Counted from the stretch's first letter, positions 24,885 to 34,676 are shown. The stretch: DNA of 64,000 nucleotides from Hyphomonas beringensis (GCF_000682755.1 NZ_AWFF01000027.1:1-64000); one strand, 5' to 3'. Made by a program: numbers and translations. The notes: generated by a model not told the origin, from the letters alone.

Positions 24885-25832
24885 ATGGCTGATGCGCGCA
24901 GTATTATTCTGCATGAATACCCGACATCCCCGTTCGCAGAGAAAATACGTCTGGCGCTGCGCCTGAAGAATCTCGCCTATAGCCGGGTCGAGATTCCGGT
25001 CATAATGCCCCGACCGGACCTGATGCCGATGACAGGCGGATACCGCCGCACCCCAGTGATGCAGATTGGCGCGGACATCTACTGTGACACGGCCATCATT
25101 CTGCGCGAGCTTGAGGCCCGCTTTCCCATGCCGGCCCTGAAACTTCCCGGCCATGAGGGCCTTGCCCAGATGGTGGCAGGCTGGACCGATGGCCGCTGGT
25201 TCCAGAGCTCTGTTGCCGTCATCTTCGGCGAAAATGGCGATCAGGTGCCTGACGCCTTCAAGAAAGACCGCGAAGAACTGTCCGGACGCGCCTTCGATAC
25301 AGATGCCATGAAGGCCGTCGCGCCGATGATGCGCGATCAATGGCGCGCGCGTCTGATGCTGCTGGAAGAGCGGTTGCAAGGCGGTCAGGGCGCGGGCTCT
25401 GGCCTCTATCTGATTGGCATGAAACCGGGGTTGGTCGACATCCATGCCTATATGAATGTCTGGTTCATGGAGCAGAATGTCCCGGACTTTCTGGAACAGT
25501 GCTTTGAGCGCGCCGATTTGACCAAGGCCTGGTATGAGCGCCTAAAGGAATTCGAAGGTCAGGAGCCCGAGACCATTACCTCCCGCCAGGCACTCGACAT
25601 TGCACTGCTTGCAGCGCCGCGCCTCGTCGCGGCCACCACACGCAGCGAACCGCAGGGCCTCAGCCCCGGTGAAGACGTGGCTGTTGCGCCGGATGATTAC
25701 GGACAGGTCTGGGTGGAGGGCGAACTGGTACATGCCGACTCCCAGCGCATTATCCTGCAGCGTACATCGGAAGAAGCCGAAACCGTGCATGTTCACTTCC
25801 CACGCGCGGGATATCTGGTGCGCCGCCTCTAG
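24885..25832 (+). CDS. Glutathione S-transferase with C-terminal extension
   Basis: A 315-residue protein. The N-terminal thioredoxin-like GST domain (IILHEYPTSPFAEKIRLALRLKNLAYSRVEIP, with RTPVMQIG and DTAIILRELE) is followed by the helical domain to about residue 225. The last 80 or so residues (LSPGEDVAVAPDDYGQVWVEGELVHADSQRIILQRTSEEAETVHVHFPRAGYLV) form an extra strand-rich module not usual for GSTs. The putative catalytic residue is in the TSPFAEK segment. The substrate is unknown. GST fold confident. Confidence 0.85.
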   Translation: MADARSIILHEYPTSPFAEKIRLALRLKNLAYSRVEIPVIMPRPDLMPMTGGYRRTPVMQIGADIYCDTAIILRELEARFPMPALKLPGHEGLAQMVAGWTDGRWFQSSVAVIFGENGDQVPDAFKKDREELSGRAFDTDAMKAVAPMMRDQWRARLMLLEERLQGGQGAGSGLYLIGMKPGLVDIHAYMNVWFMEQNVPDFLEQCFERADLTKAWYERLKEFEGQEPETITSRQALDIALLAAPRLVAATTRSEPQGLSPGEDVAVAPDDYGQVWVEGELVHADSQRIILQRTSEEAETVHVHFPRAGYLVRRL

Positions 25833-25901
25833 ACCAGCCTTGTCAGGCGGCCCCGCCCAGCTAGTCTCACTCTCTGAAGTGCGTAACAAGGGAGCCCGGC
25901 A

Positions 25902-26711
25902 ATGGACCGCAGGCTATGTCTCATCACGGGTGCGTCTGCCGGTATCGGCGCGGAGTTTGCCCGACAATACGCAGCCCTCGGCTGGGATCTGGCACTGAGC
26001 GCCCGTCGTGAAGACCGCCTGAAGGATCTGGCGGATGAACTGCAGGACAAGCACGGCATCACGGTGATCTGCATTGCGCAGGATCTGGCCCGCGCCAATT
26101 CGGCCGACAAGATCATCACCAGCCTGTCCGAACAGGGCCGGCATGTGGACGCGCTGGTCAATAATGCCGGCTATGGCCTGCCGGGCACTTTCTTCAATAC
26201 AAGCTGGAAGTCACAGGCGGAGTTCATCCGCGTGCTCTACACGGCGCCCATCGAACTGGCGCACAAAGTGTTGCCGGGGATGGCGGAGCGTGGCTATGGA
26301 CGCATCATCAATGTCGCGTCCCTGGCGGGTTACGCGCCTGGCAGCGCTGGGCACACACTCTATGCCAGCGTGAAATCCGGCATGATCAAATTCTCTGAGA
26401 GTCTCAACGCCGAATGCGAGACGCTGGGCCATACAGACATTCACTGCACCGCCCTCTGCCCCGGCTTCACCTATAGCGAATTCCACGATGTGAACGGCAC
26501 GCGGGATAGCATGAACAAGATGAGCAAGCGCATGTGGATGGAGGCCGGGCCGGTCGTGAAAGCCGGGATCGACGCGGTCAATCGCGGGCAGCCCGTTGTC
26601 GTGCCCGGCATGGTCAACAAGACGATTGCTTCGCTGACGCGCATCCTGCCGGAACCGCTGGGCCGCGCCATGGTGGGCGCGCAAAGCAGGCGCTATCGCC
26701 GGATAGACTAG
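25902..26711 (+). CDS. SDR-family oxidoreductase
   Basis: A 269-residue classical short-chain dehydrogenase/reductase. The cofactor motif ITGASAGIGAEFARQYA, NNAGYG and the catalytic Y-A-S-V-K pattern (YASVKSGMIKF) are all intact; Ser lies in INVASLAGYAPG. The Arg-rich SARREDRL after the second strand suggests NADP(H). Its stop shares the CTAG tetranucleotide with the stop of the converging gene. The substrate cannot be named. Confidence 0.9.
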   Translation: MDRRLCLITGASAGIGAEFARQYAALGWDLALSARREDRLKDLADELQDKHGITVICIAQDLARANSADKIITSLSEQGRHVDALVNNAGYGLPGTFFNTSWKSQAEFIRVLYTAPIELAHKVLPGMAERGYGRIINVASLAGYAPGSAGHTLYASVKSGMIKFSESLNAECETLGHTDIHCTALCPGFTYSEFHDVNGTRDSMNKMSKRMWMEAGPVVKAGIDAVNRGQPVVVPGMVNKTIASLTRILPEPLGRAMVGAQSRRYRRID

Positions 26712-27571
26712 TCGCCGGAAGAAGATATCTCGTCGCGGATTCGATCTGCAGTGGGGGTCGTGTCAGATTTGCGCCAATCGGTTGCCCGGCGGCGTGGAAC
26801 AATACCGCCCTCTTCCCGCTCACGTCCTGCTGAGGATTTGCCAAAGCGCGGGCCATCTTCCTGGCGCGCGACCGTGACGATCGGGCCTTCATAAAAAGCC
26901 GCCCAGTATTTCGCGAGCACATCGCGGCGCCCGTCGAGGGAACGCAACTGACGACGCTCGCGCCAGCTGGTCAGCTTGATGCCTTCGGTTTTCACGCGCT
27001 TGTCTGCGCCAAGGGTCTGCAGGCAACCGGAATAGCGCCGGGGCGCGCCGCCGGTCAGGTCAAACTGGATTTCGCCAATGCCTTCGGCCTGTTTGCCGGA
27101 ATCCGCCGGTAGGGTTTCGCGAAACTTGAACTCAAGATGTGGCCAGCTCAGCTGGTAGAATTCGGTCTGTACGCCGCTTTCCACTTCTCCGCTGCGGGTC
27201 AGGCTGGTGGAGGACAGGAGGAGACCATTGCGAGAAGGCTTCAGCGAGACAATCGCGATGCGTGGCCCGTTCGGACCGCCGCGCTCAGCCTGGATCCAGC
27301 TGCCTTCAATATAAGCGCTTCCCAGCACCAGACGGCGCAGACCGCCCAGTTTGAGGATGGCCGGCAGAACGATCTCTGCCATGACGCCCCACAGGATCAC
27401 CAGAGTGGCGCACACCCCGGCCAGCATGGCCCACAGACCAACCTTGCCGCTGCCCGCCATGACGTCCGCCGACAGCGTCCGCAGCGCTGGGCCAAATGCC
27501 ACGACCGCGCCCAGAATGGCGACCGCCGCAATCAGATTGGGGAGGCTGCGAAAACGTTGATAAGGGTTCAT
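26708..27571 (-). CDS. 2TM beta-strand-rich membrane protein of unknown function
   Basis: A 287-residue protein. Two N-terminal membrane helices (LIAAVAILGAVVAFG and VGLWAMLAGVCATLVILWGVMAEIVL) precede a strand-rich domain beginning YIEGSWIQ. It then alternates hydrophobic strands (IAIVSLKPSRNGLLLSSTSL, FYQLSWPHLEFKFRE, GEIQFDLTGGAPRRYSGCL). The C-terminal 60 residues are charged and likely disordered. The layout recalls the 2TM-plus-lipocalin-like Cap15-type effectors of CBASS immunity, but no nucleotide cyclase is nearby and the resemblance is by eye only. ATG 27571 is chosen as the start of the membrane segment. Confidence 0.6.
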   Translation of the reverse strand: MNPYQRFRSLPNLIAAVAILGAVVAFGPALRTLSADVMAGSGKVGLWAMLAGVCATLVILWGVMAEIVLPAILKLGGLRRLVLGSAYIEGSWIQAERGGPNGPRIAIVSLKPSRNGLLLSSTSLTRSGEVESGVQTEFYQLSWPHLEFKFRETLPADSGKQAEGIGEIQFDLTGGAPRRYSGCLQTLGADKRVKTEGIKLTSWRERRQLRSLDGRRDVLAKYWAAFYEGPIVTVARQEDGPRFGKSSAGREREEGGIVPRRRATDWRKSDTTPTADRIRDEISSSGD

Positions 27572-27776
27572 AAGAAGCGCCGCTCCATTAAGACATTGCG
27601 GGATTTGCCAGCATCTAGCCCCCATGACCCGAAATTTTGGTTAACGCAATGCAAACACGTCCACATCAGTCGCAGCGTCAGGCGAGACGATTTGTTGCAG
27701 CGCACAAAAGCCGCATGACTTGTGCGAGGCAGTGCCCTATATCTATGAAAAATATTGCATAGCGGAGGAATACAGC

Positions 27777-29477
27777 ATGGATGCAGTTGCGGCGGACCCA
27801 ACTCAAAAATCGGTCATCATCCCGGATCTTGTGGCCCTGATCGGCAAGGCCTGTACCGCCATCGATGCCTATGCAGATGCCGCGCGCAGCAATTGCCGCG
27901 ATGTTCTTGTCAATGAAGACGGCCGCACGGATCGGCGCGCACTGGAAGCCGAGCAACACATGGCGCACGGCCTGTCCTGGGTCGTCACCTATGCCGAAAC
28001 CCTGAAACAGGTGGCCGACTGGGCAAGCCGCCTGGATGCAGACGGTCATTTTACAGATGTCGAAGCGCTGCTGACGCAGATCCTGTTCGGGGATTATTGC
28101 GCGCAGCTGGTCGGCGGCATTCCCATGAACCAGGGCGAGACCATTCGCCCGCACGAACTGGGCACACTGGAAGAAGCAGATACCCTGTTTGCTGATCCTG
28201 CTGTCCGTGAACTGATCCTAAAGGGCAAGACTTCCGGCTCGCTCGCCGCCGCGGCAAAGCTGCTGCCCGATGCGTTGAGCCGCAATACGGTTGAGAATAC
28301 CGGCCTCGACGAAACCATGAGCATGGTGCGCGAGCAGTTTTCGAAATATGCCAGCGACAAGATCAAGCCATACGCCCATGAGTGGCACCTGAAGAACGAA
28401 TACATCCCGATGGATGTGGTCGACGAAATGGCTGAGCTGGGCGTCTTCGGCCTGACAATTCCGGAAGAGTTCGGCGGCTTCGGCATGGGCAAAACGGCCA
28501 TGTGTGTTGTGTCTGAAGAGCTGTCGCGCGGCTATATCGGGACAGGCTCCCTCGGCACGCGGTCAGAGATTGCGGCTGAACTGATCCTGATTGGCGGCAC
28601 GGACGCCCAGAAGGAAAAATGGCTGCCCAAGATTGCCAGCGGTGAAATTCTGCCGACGGCCGTTTTCACCGAACCGAACACAGGATCGGACCTCGGTTCC
28701 CTGCGCACCCGCGCGGTAAAGACCGAGGACGGCGAATATTACAGCATCACCGGCAACAAGACCTGGATCACGCACCCTGTGCGCGCAGACCTGATGACGC
28801 TGTTGGCGCGGACTGATCCGGCAACGAATAATTTTTCTGGCCTGTCCATGCTGCTGGCCGAGAAACCGCGCGGCGATGATGCAACCCCCTTCCCGGCTGA
28901 GGGCATGACCGGCGGCGAGATCGAAGTGCTCGGCTATCGCGGCATGAAGGAATACGAGATCGGCTTTGACGATTTCAAGGTGAAGGCAGAGAACCTGCTG
29001 GGCGGCGTGGAAGGCCAGGGCTTCAAGCATTTGATGGCCACATTTGAAAGCGCGCGCATCCAGACGGCGGCCCGCGCCATCGGCGTTGGGCAGAACGCCT
29101 TCGAGACAGGCTTGCAATATGCGCTGGACCGCAATCAGTTCGGCAAGCCGATCTTTGAGTTCCCGCGCGTTGCCAACAAGCTGGTCATGATGGCGGCCGA
29201 ACTGGTCGGCGTTCGTCAGCTCACTTATTATTCTGCGCGCCAGAAAGACGGCGGCAAACGCTGTGACCTGGAGGCAGGCATGGCGAAACTACTGGCCGCT
29301 CGCGTGGCCTGGGCTGCAGCGGACAATGCCGTGCAGATCCATGGCGGCAATGGCTTTGCGCTGGAATACCCGGTCAGCCGCATTCTTCAGGATGCTCGTA
29401 TCCTGAACATCTTCGAAGGTGCAGGCGAAGTGCAGGCCATGGTCATTGCACGGCGACTGGTGGAAGGCGGCAATTAA
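27777..29477 (+). CDS. mcd: (2S)-methylsuccinyl-CoA dehydrogenase-like acyl-CoA dehydrogenase
   Basis: A 566-residue flavoprotein. A helical N-terminal extension of about 150 residues precedes a standard acyl-CoA dehydrogenase core. The core carries VFTEPNTGSDLGSLRTRAV, ITGNKTWITHPVRAD, YALDRNQFGKPIFEFPRVANKL and QIHGGNGFALEYPVSRILQDARILNIFEGAGEVQ, whose Glu is the catalytic-base region. The extension and GTGSLGTRSEIAAELI match methylsuccinyl-CoA dehydrogenase of the ethylmalonyl-CoA pathway better than a fatty-acid enzyme. The ATG at 27777 has GGAGG 8 bases upstream. Other pathway genes are not in the window, so the specific name rests on sequence features alone. Confidence 0.78.
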   Translation: MDAVAADPTQKSVIIPDLVALIGKACTAIDAYADAARSNCRDVLVNEDGRTDRRALEAEQHMAHGLSWVVTYAETLKQVADWASRLDADGHFTDVEALLTQILFGDYCAQLVGGIPMNQGETIRPHELGTLEEADTLFADPAVRELILKGKTSGSLAAAAKLLPDALSRNTVENTGLDETMSMVREQFSKYASDKIKPYAHEWHLKNEYIPMDVVDEMAELGVFGLTIPEEFGGFGMGKTAMCVVSEELSRGYIGTGSLGTRSEIAAELILIGGTDAQKEKWLPKIASGEILPTAVFTEPNTGSDLGSLRTRAVKTEDGEYYSITGNKTWITHPVRADLMTLLARTDPATNNFSGLSMLLAEKPRGDDATPFPAEGMTGGEIEVLGYRGMKEYEIGFDDFKVKAENLLGGVEGQGFKHLMATFESARIQTAARAIGVGQNAFETGLQYALDRNQFGKPIFEFPRVANKLVMMAAELVGVRQLTYYSARQKDGGKRCDLEAGMAKLLAARVAWAAADNAVQIHGGNGFALEYPVSRILQDARILNIFEGAGEVQAMVIARRLVEGGN

Positions 29478-29492
29478 GCCGCCTTACCCATC

Positions 29493-30353
29493 CTAATTGT
29501 TTGCGGGAAGCTCGACGCGCTCATAGACACGCACCCAATCGACGAGGAACCGGTCCGGCATACGCTTGGCGACCGGCATCTCAGACCACCATTGGTGCGC
29601 CGTTGACTCGCGCGTTGAAATTTCACCTGAGAACTTGATCCAGACAGGCGTCTTTGAGACCCCGCCCGCATCACTGCGCCAGACTTCATTGCCGTCGAGG
29701 AACCAGACATACTCCGTCTCGCTCCATTCCAGCGCATAGACGTGCCAGCCGGAGCGGATGCCTGGGCGGAATTCCTTGTGGTTCGCCGTCTGATGCGCCT
29801 TGCCATAGCCATCCCAATGCAGGGCATGACTGATCATATCCGTCCAACCGAAGCCTTCCATGATATCGATCTCGGTACCATCCTCACCTGAGCCATCTTC
29901 ATGGTGCACACGGTCTGAGAACAGCCAGAAGGCCACCCACCAGCCCGGATCCTGAGGCAGCTTCATGCGCGCTTCATAGCGGCCAAAGGTCGGCTCGAAT
30001 TTGCCCTCGGTCGAGACCATGCCGCTGGCATAATCATAAGGATCATCATCCTGGTCGGGATTCCGGTTGTTGATCTTGGTGGCCCGGATTTCCAGTTGGC
30101 CGTGCCCTGTCAGGCGGACATTCTCGCGAAGCCACCAGCCATCCGGCCCCTTCTTGTTGGGCTTTCGATTATACTCATGCGAGATCCATTTGTCCGGGTC
30201 CGGACGGCCATGACCGGAAAATTCATCCTGGAAGACCAGTTTCCAGCGGGGATCGTGCTCATCAAGAGCAGAGGAACTGTTACCGTCACTCGTACACGCC
30301 ACCAATGCTGCTGCCGAGAGTGCCCCTGCGCACAGCCAGAGCGGCCACCTCAT
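29493..30353 (-). CDS. Glycoside hydrolase family 16 lipoprotein
   Basis: A 286-residue beta-glucanase-type enzyme. A lipoprotein signal ends in LVAC (Cys20). The catalytic E-x-D-x-x-E motif is EIDIMEGF with Glu161, Asp163 and Glu166. WKLVFQDEFSG and VWFLDGNEVWRSDAGGV are family landmarks. It would hydrolyse beta-1,3/1,4-glucans or galactans such as laminarin or agar at the cell surface; the exact substrate is not readable. Its start overlaps the stop of the upstream metallo-beta-lactamase gene by four bases. A marine or algal polysaccharide lifestyle is plausible. Confidence 0.92.
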   Translation of the reverse strand: MRWPLWLCAGALSAAALVACTSDGNSSSALDEHDPRWKLVFQDEFSGHGRPDPDKWISHEYNRKPNKKGPDGWWLRENVRLTGHGQLEIRATKINNRNPDQDDDPYDYASGMVSTEGKFEPTFGRYEARMKLPQDPGWWVAFWLFSDRVHHEDGSGEDGTEIDIMEGFGWTDMISHALHWDGYGKAHQTANHKEFRPGIRSGWHVYALEWSETEYVWFLDGNEVWRSDAGGVSKTPVWIKFSGEISTRESTAHQWWSEMPVAKRMPDRFLVDWVRVYERVELPANN

Positions 30354-31276
30354 TGAATCTCGCCTTTCAGCGGATCAATGTCTTGCGGCTCATGCTGAAT
30401 GATGACCGTGGCGCCGAGCTCCTTTGCGCGCGCTTCAAACGCATCCATCGAAGCAAGCGTCATGGCCTCATCATAATTGAAACGTGGCACACGCTTCAAC
30501 TCGCGGCTCTCTGACCTGTGATAGAGATCCCCCGCCAGCAAAACAGGGCCAGCCTCCGGCATCATCAGCTGCAGCGATGTATGACCGGGCGTGTGTCCCG
30601 GAGTTTCAAAGATCACAACACTGCCATCGCCAAAGACATCATAATCACCGCGGAAGGTTTTCCGCTCCAATGGATTGAACATGGCGAATAGCGCCAATTG
30701 GTCAGCTGGCACCTGCGCCTCGCTGCCATCTGACGGGAACATGGCGTTCAGCTCGTCCTCATGTACCAGCCATAGGGCATTCTGAACCTGAGCAGCCTGG
30801 CCGATATGATCGAAATGACTGTGCGAGATAGCCAGATAATCAATGTCGTCCGGCGTCAGGCCGAGATCCTTGAGGTGAGATGTGAGCGTCTTGTCGAGCG
30901 AGACCGTATAGATCTGCTGTGTTTGCGGGCCCGCCATGGCCAGCATGCCCGGAAGGCCAAGATCCCACAGCATGATGCCATCCGGATGCCGGATCAGGAA
31001 ACATGTATCGGTGAACGTATCGGTCTGGCCGGCATAGTCGCCTGCGCTCGAAAATGCGTCGAGGTCAGATACGTCGATCTTGCCGCAATCCAGCACATCA
31101 ACGTGTAGTGCCGCCTCGGCGGATTCATCGGCCTCAGCCGTTTCTGCAACGTCTGCTGCAGCCACATCTTCTGCCGGCTTGGTTTCAGTCTTGCCGCATG
31201 CTGCAGCGAGGACCAGCACGGACGCCATTACAGCTGTCGCGAGTCTGCCCATCTTCACCCCCTTCTGGTTTTTCAT
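30350..31276 (-). CDS. Metallo-beta-lactamase-fold lipoprotein (AHL-lactonase-like)
   Basis: A 308-residue protein with a lipoprotein signal (VLVLAAAC, Cys27), then an acidic linker, then an MBL domain. The zinc motif is SHSHFDHIGQ, with further ligands in TPGHTPGHTSLQL and GDLYHRSES. Conservation of CFLIRHPDGIMLWDLGLPG matches N-acyl-homoserine lactonase-type family members, so quorum quenching is possible; other lactones or esters are also possible. ATG 31276 has GGAAGG 7 bases upstream and overlaps the hisI stop (TGATG). Coupling to hisI is odd for this function. Confidence 0.85.
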   Translation of the reverse strand: MKNQKGVKMGRLATAVMASVLVLAAACGKTETKPAEDVAAADVAETAEADESAEAALHVDVLDCGKIDVSDLDAFSSAGDYAGQTDTFTDTCFLIRHPDGIMLWDLGLPGMLAMAGPQTQQIYTVSLDKTLTSHLKDLGLTPDDIDYLAISHSHFDHIGQAAQVQNALWLVHEDELNAMFPSDGSEAQVPADQLALFAMFNPLERKTFRGDYDVFGDGSVVIFETPGHTPGHTSLQLMMPEAGPVLLAGDLYHRSESRELKRVPRFNYDEAMTLASMDAFEARAKELGATVIIQHEPQDIDPLKGEIQ

Positions 31277-31686
31277 CAGCCTTCCGAATCCATTTCTGGC
31301 AGCAGAATGAGCTTTCGTCTATCACCAGATACGATTCTGTAGAAGCACGACTCCCGTCCGGTATGGCAGGCTCCGCCTGTCTGGCGAACCTTCATCAGAA
31401 CCGCGTCCTGATCGCAGTCGATCCGCAACTCGACAACATCCTGAAAATGGCCGGAGGTTTCGCCCTTAACCCACAAGGCCTGGCGCGAGCGAGACCAGTA
31501 AGTCGCCCGTCCCGTCTCAATCGTGGCTGTCAGCGCGTCAGCATTCATCCAGGCGAGCATCAGCACTTCACCGGTCGAAACATCCTGCGCAATGGCGGCG
31601 ATCAGGCCGTCCGCATTGAAGCGCGGCCTCAGTTCCAGAACCTCATCCTGGGCACTTCCGGACAGTGGGGGATCATAATCAGTCAT
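31276..31686 (-). CDS. hisI: Phosphoribosyl-AMP cyclohydrolase
   Basis: A 136-residue enzyme of histidine biosynthesis that opens the purine ring of PR-AMP. Conserved metal motifs are present: [64 protein letters not shown]. It is the stand-alone HisI without the HisE domain. No other his gene is in the window. It is translationally coupled to the downstream metallo-beta-lactamase gene. Confidence 0.96.
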   Translation of the reverse strand: MTDYDPPLSGSAQDEVLELRPRFNADGLIAAIAQDVSTGEVLMLAWMNADALTATIETGRATYWSRSRQALWVKGETSGHFQDVVELRIDCDQDAVLMKVRQTGGACHTGRESCFYRIVSGDRRKLILLPEMDSEG

Positions 31687-31768
31687 GCCTCATCCGGTGT
31701 GGCACACCGGCGAAAGAGTCAAGCAGTCACGCTTGCAGGAAGCGCAAAGCTGCGCCACATGATGCTGT

Positions 31769-32668
31769 ATGAGCAGACGCATTGATATTGTCGAAGTCGG
31801 CCCGCGTGACGGGCTGCAGAATGACCCCGCCGATTTGACTGTAGATCAGAAGCTGGAATTCATCTCCCGCTTGGAAGAGGCTGGCGTGAAGCGCATGGAA
31901 TCCGGCAGCTTCGTCAGCCCGAAGGCCGTGCCCAAAATGGCCGATTCCCCTGCCGTCTTCGCAGGCGTCGACCGGTCGCGCTCGACCCGTCACATCGCGC
32001 TGGCGCTGAACGAAAAGGGTGTACGCCGCGCCATCGATGCGAAAGCGGATGAAATCAACTTTGTGCTGGTGGCTGGCGAAACCTTTGGCCGCAAGAATCA
32101 GGGGATGAGCCCGCAGGAAAGCGCCGACATGCTGGCCCAGTGTGCACCCTTGGCGCTGGAGGCGGGCATTCCCCTGTCCGCCACCATCTCCGTCGCCTTC
32201 GGAGACCCGTATGACGGGGATGTTGATATCAAGGTCGTCGGGAATTTGGCCGCGCAGGCGCAGCGCGCCGGTGTCGGCGAACTGGCGCTCGGCGATACAA
32301 TCGGTGTGGCAACGCCGTGGGATGTGCGCGCGCGCATAGACCGCGTCCGTATGGAAGCGCCGGATGTGTTCCTGCGCATGCACTTCCACGACACACGCGG
32401 CGCAGGCCTCGCCAATGTCGCGGCGGCCGTAGACGCCGGCGTCGATGTGATTGATGCCAGCTGCGGCGGCATTGGCGGCTGTCCCTTTGCCCCGGCCGCG
32501 ACCGGCAATGTGGCAACCGAAGATGTTGTCTATATGCTGGAGCGTGCGGGCTTTGAGACCGGCCTCGATCTGGGCAAGCTGATCGACACCGCGCACTGGC
32601 TGGAAACAGCCCTTGGCCACCCGGTCGCCTCATCCCTCAGTAAGGCAGGCGGGTTTCCACCCGCCTAG
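31769..32668 (+). CDS. Hydroxymethylglutaryl-CoA lyase
   Basis: A 299-residue TIM-barrel enzyme that splits HMG-CoA into acetyl-CoA and acetoacetate in leucine/ketone-body metabolism. Motifs are IVEVGPRDGLQND, MESGSFVSPKAVPKMAD, LRMHFHDTRGAGLANV and the active-site cysteine loop GGIGGCPFAPAATGNVATED. It converges on cobT; the last codons and stop form a hairpin (32647-32666) that might act as a terminator for either side. Related acyl-CoA lyases cannot be excluded. Confidence 0.9.
   Translation: MSRRIDIVEVGPRDGLQNDPADLTVDQKLEFISRLEEAGVKRMESGSFVSPKAVPKMADSPAVFAGVDRSRSTRHIALALNEKGVRRAIDAKADEINFVLVAGETFGRKNQGMSPQESADMLAQCAPLALEAGIPLSATISVAFGDPYDGDVDIKVVGNLAAQAQRAGVGELALGDTIGVATPWDVRARIDRVRMEAPDVFLRMHFHDTRGAGLANVAAAVDAGVDVIDASCGGIGGCPFAPAATGNVATEDVVYMLERAGFETGLDLGKLIDTAHWLETALGHPVASSLSKAGGFPPA
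32647..32666. terminator. Hairpin between HMG-CoA lyase and cobT
   Basis: A perfect stem AGGCGGGT / ACCCGCCT with loop TTCC spans the end of the lyase gene, seven bases before the cobT stop. No long T-run follows on either strand, so this is a weak terminator candidate. Confidence 0.35.
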
Positions 32669-32672
32669 CAGC

Positions 32673-34676
32673 CTATTTCTTCGGGCCTCGGACTTCCTGC
32701 AGGCTGGTTGTCTTTACGGCGCGGCCGATGTCGACTTTCTTGCCGCGGCCATAGGAGGGCGCGCCGCTGGCTGCGCCAGAGACTGCACTACCGCCCCGGA
32801 CCGTCTTATCCGTTAGTGGAGGAATGGCCATGGCCTTTGGTTCCGGCCCGTCCTCGTCAAACAGGCTTGCCAGTTGCTCTGTCATGGCGCCGCCCAACTG
32901 TTCGGCATCCACAATCGTAACCGCGCGTTTGTAATAACGCGTCACATCATGGCCGATCCCAATGGCGATCAGCTCAATCGGGCTTCTCGTTTCGATCTCT
33001 TCGATCACCTGACGCAAATGGCGTTCAAGATAGTTGCCGACATTCACATTCAGCGTAGAATCATCGACCGGCGCGCCATCCGAAATCACCATCAGGATCT
33101 TGCGTTGTTCGGGCCGCCCGAGCATGCGATCATGCGCCCACAGCAACGCCTCGCCGTCGATATTCTCCTTGAGCAGACCTTCGCGCATCATCAGGCCGAG
33201 ATTCTTCCGTGCCCGGCGCCAAGGGGCATCCGCCTGCTTGTAGACGATGTGACGAATATCATTCAGGCGCCCCGGCTGAGCCGGCTTGTTCGCACGCACC
33301 CAGTCTTCACGAGACATGCCGCCTTTCCAGGCCTTGGTTGTGAAGCCAAGAATTTCTGTCTTCACGCCGCAGCGCTCCAGCGTGCGCGCCAGAATATCTG
33401 CACACAGAGCAGCCACCATGATGGGCCGCCCGCGCATGGAGCCGGAATTGTCCAGCAGCAGTGTGACCACCGTGTCGCGGAATTCTGAATCGTCTTCCTG
33501 CTTGAAAGACAGCGGCGCGGTCGGATCCGTAATGACGCGCGTCAAGCGCGCCGTATCCAGCACGCCCTCTTCCAGATCAAAGCTCCAGGACCGGTTCTGC
33601 TGCGCCATCAAGCGGCGCTGCAACTTGTTGGCCAGCTTTGATACGGCGCCTTGCAGGCCCTGCAGCTGATGATCCAGATAGGCCCGCAGACGCGTCAGCT
33701 CTTCCGGATCGCAAAGATCAGGCGCATTGGAGACTTCATCATGCTCCCGCGTGAATACGGAATAGTTGAAACGGTCGCGATCATCGCCATCCTTGAAGTT
33801 CGGGCGTAGCGGCTTGGTGCCTTCTTCCTCATCATCCGGATTATCATCAGCCTCTGCATCAACATCCATGTCGACGCTGACATTGGCCTCCTCGCCGTCC
33901 ATTTCTTCCGTATCGCCGGCATCCATCTGCTCGGTAGAGGCGCCCATCTGCTCCTCCGGCTCCATATCCCGGTCGCCTTCGGAGTTTTGCTCGCTTTCGT
34001 CTTCCTGATCAGCCTCGTCCTGATCTTCGGTCTCGGCGTCTTCACCGTCCACTTCCCCAGCGGTCAGATCCCGGATCATTTCGCGGACAGTCTGGGCAAA
34101 GCCCTGCTGGTCGTGCAACTGGGCAATCAGCTTTTCCAAAGCCCCGCCTGTGTCGGCCTCCACCTGGTCGCGCCAGATATCCGCCACGCGCTTGGCACTT
34201 TCAGGCAGAGCCCGGCCGGTCAGCTTTTCACGCAACAGGAATTCCAAAGCCGGGGCCAGAACCGCCTCGGCATTTTCCGTGCCCATCGCAAACTCGCCAG
34301 ACTGGCAGCGATGGTTCAGCACGGCGTCCAGATTGTTTGCGGTGCCACGCATGGCATTGATGCCCAGGCTTTCGATCCGCGCCTGCTCTGCCGCATCGTA
34401 GACCTGCCTTGGCAAGTCTCCCTGAGGGCGGTGAACCCGGTGCGCTTCCGGATTGTGGTGCGCCCGGCGCAAAGCGATGGCATCTGCTTCACCGCGAATA
34501 CGGGCAGCCACTTCCGGCTCGATCTGTTGCGGCGGCGGACGCAGGACAATCGCCTCGCCATTGTCTCCAGCATCATTGCCAAAGCCAACTTCCACGTCCC
34601 GGTCGGCGCTCATCGCCTTGGTCGTGGCGGCAAGCGCCTGCTTGAACAATTCCTGGGGGGATGCGTCCTTCGCCAT
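32673..34676 (-). CDS. cobT: Aerobic cobaltochelatase subunit CobT
   Basis: A 667-residue protein. A central very acidic stretch (about residues 215-300) is followed by a C-terminal VWA/MIDAS domain with the D-x-S-x-S motif ([13 protein letters not shown]) and [16 protein letters not shown]. With CobS it forms the AAA+ motor for CobN, which inserts cobalt in aerobic cobalamin synthesis. The start abuts the dienelactone hydrolase stop, and cobS lies one gene upstream. CobN is not in the window, which is common for cobST pairs. Confidence 0.94.
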   Translation of the reverse strand: MAKDASPQELFKQALAATTKAMSADRDVEVGFGNDAGDNGEAIVLRPPPQQIEPEVAARIRGEADAIALRRAHHNPEAHRVHRPQGDLPRQVYDAAEQARIESLGINAMRGTANNLDAVLNHRCQSGEFAMGTENAEAVLAPALEFLLREKLTGRALPESAKRVADIWRDQVEADTGGALEKLIAQLHDQQGFAQTVREMIRDLTAGEVDGEDAETEDQDEADQEDESEQNSEGDRDMEPEEQMGASTEQMDAGDTEEMDGEEANVSVDMDVDAEADDNPDDEEEGTKPLRPNFKDGDDRDRFNYSVFTREHDEVSNAPDLCDPEELTRLRAYLDHQLQGLQGAVSKLANKLQRRLMAQQNRSWSFDLEEGVLDTARLTRVITDPTAPLSFKQEDDSEFRDTVVTLLLDNSGSMRGRPIMVAALCADILARTLERCGVKTEILGFTTKAWKGGMSREDWVRANKPAQPGRLNDIRHIVYKQADAPWRRARKNLGLMMREGLLKENIDGEALLWAHDRMLGRPEQRKILMVISDGAPVDDSTLNVNVGNYLERHLRQVIEEIETRSPIELIAIGIGHDVTRYYKRAVTIVDAEQLGGAMTEQLASLFDEDGPEPKAMAIPPLTDKTVRGGSAVSGAASGAPSYGRGKKVDIGRAVKTTSLQEVRGPKK

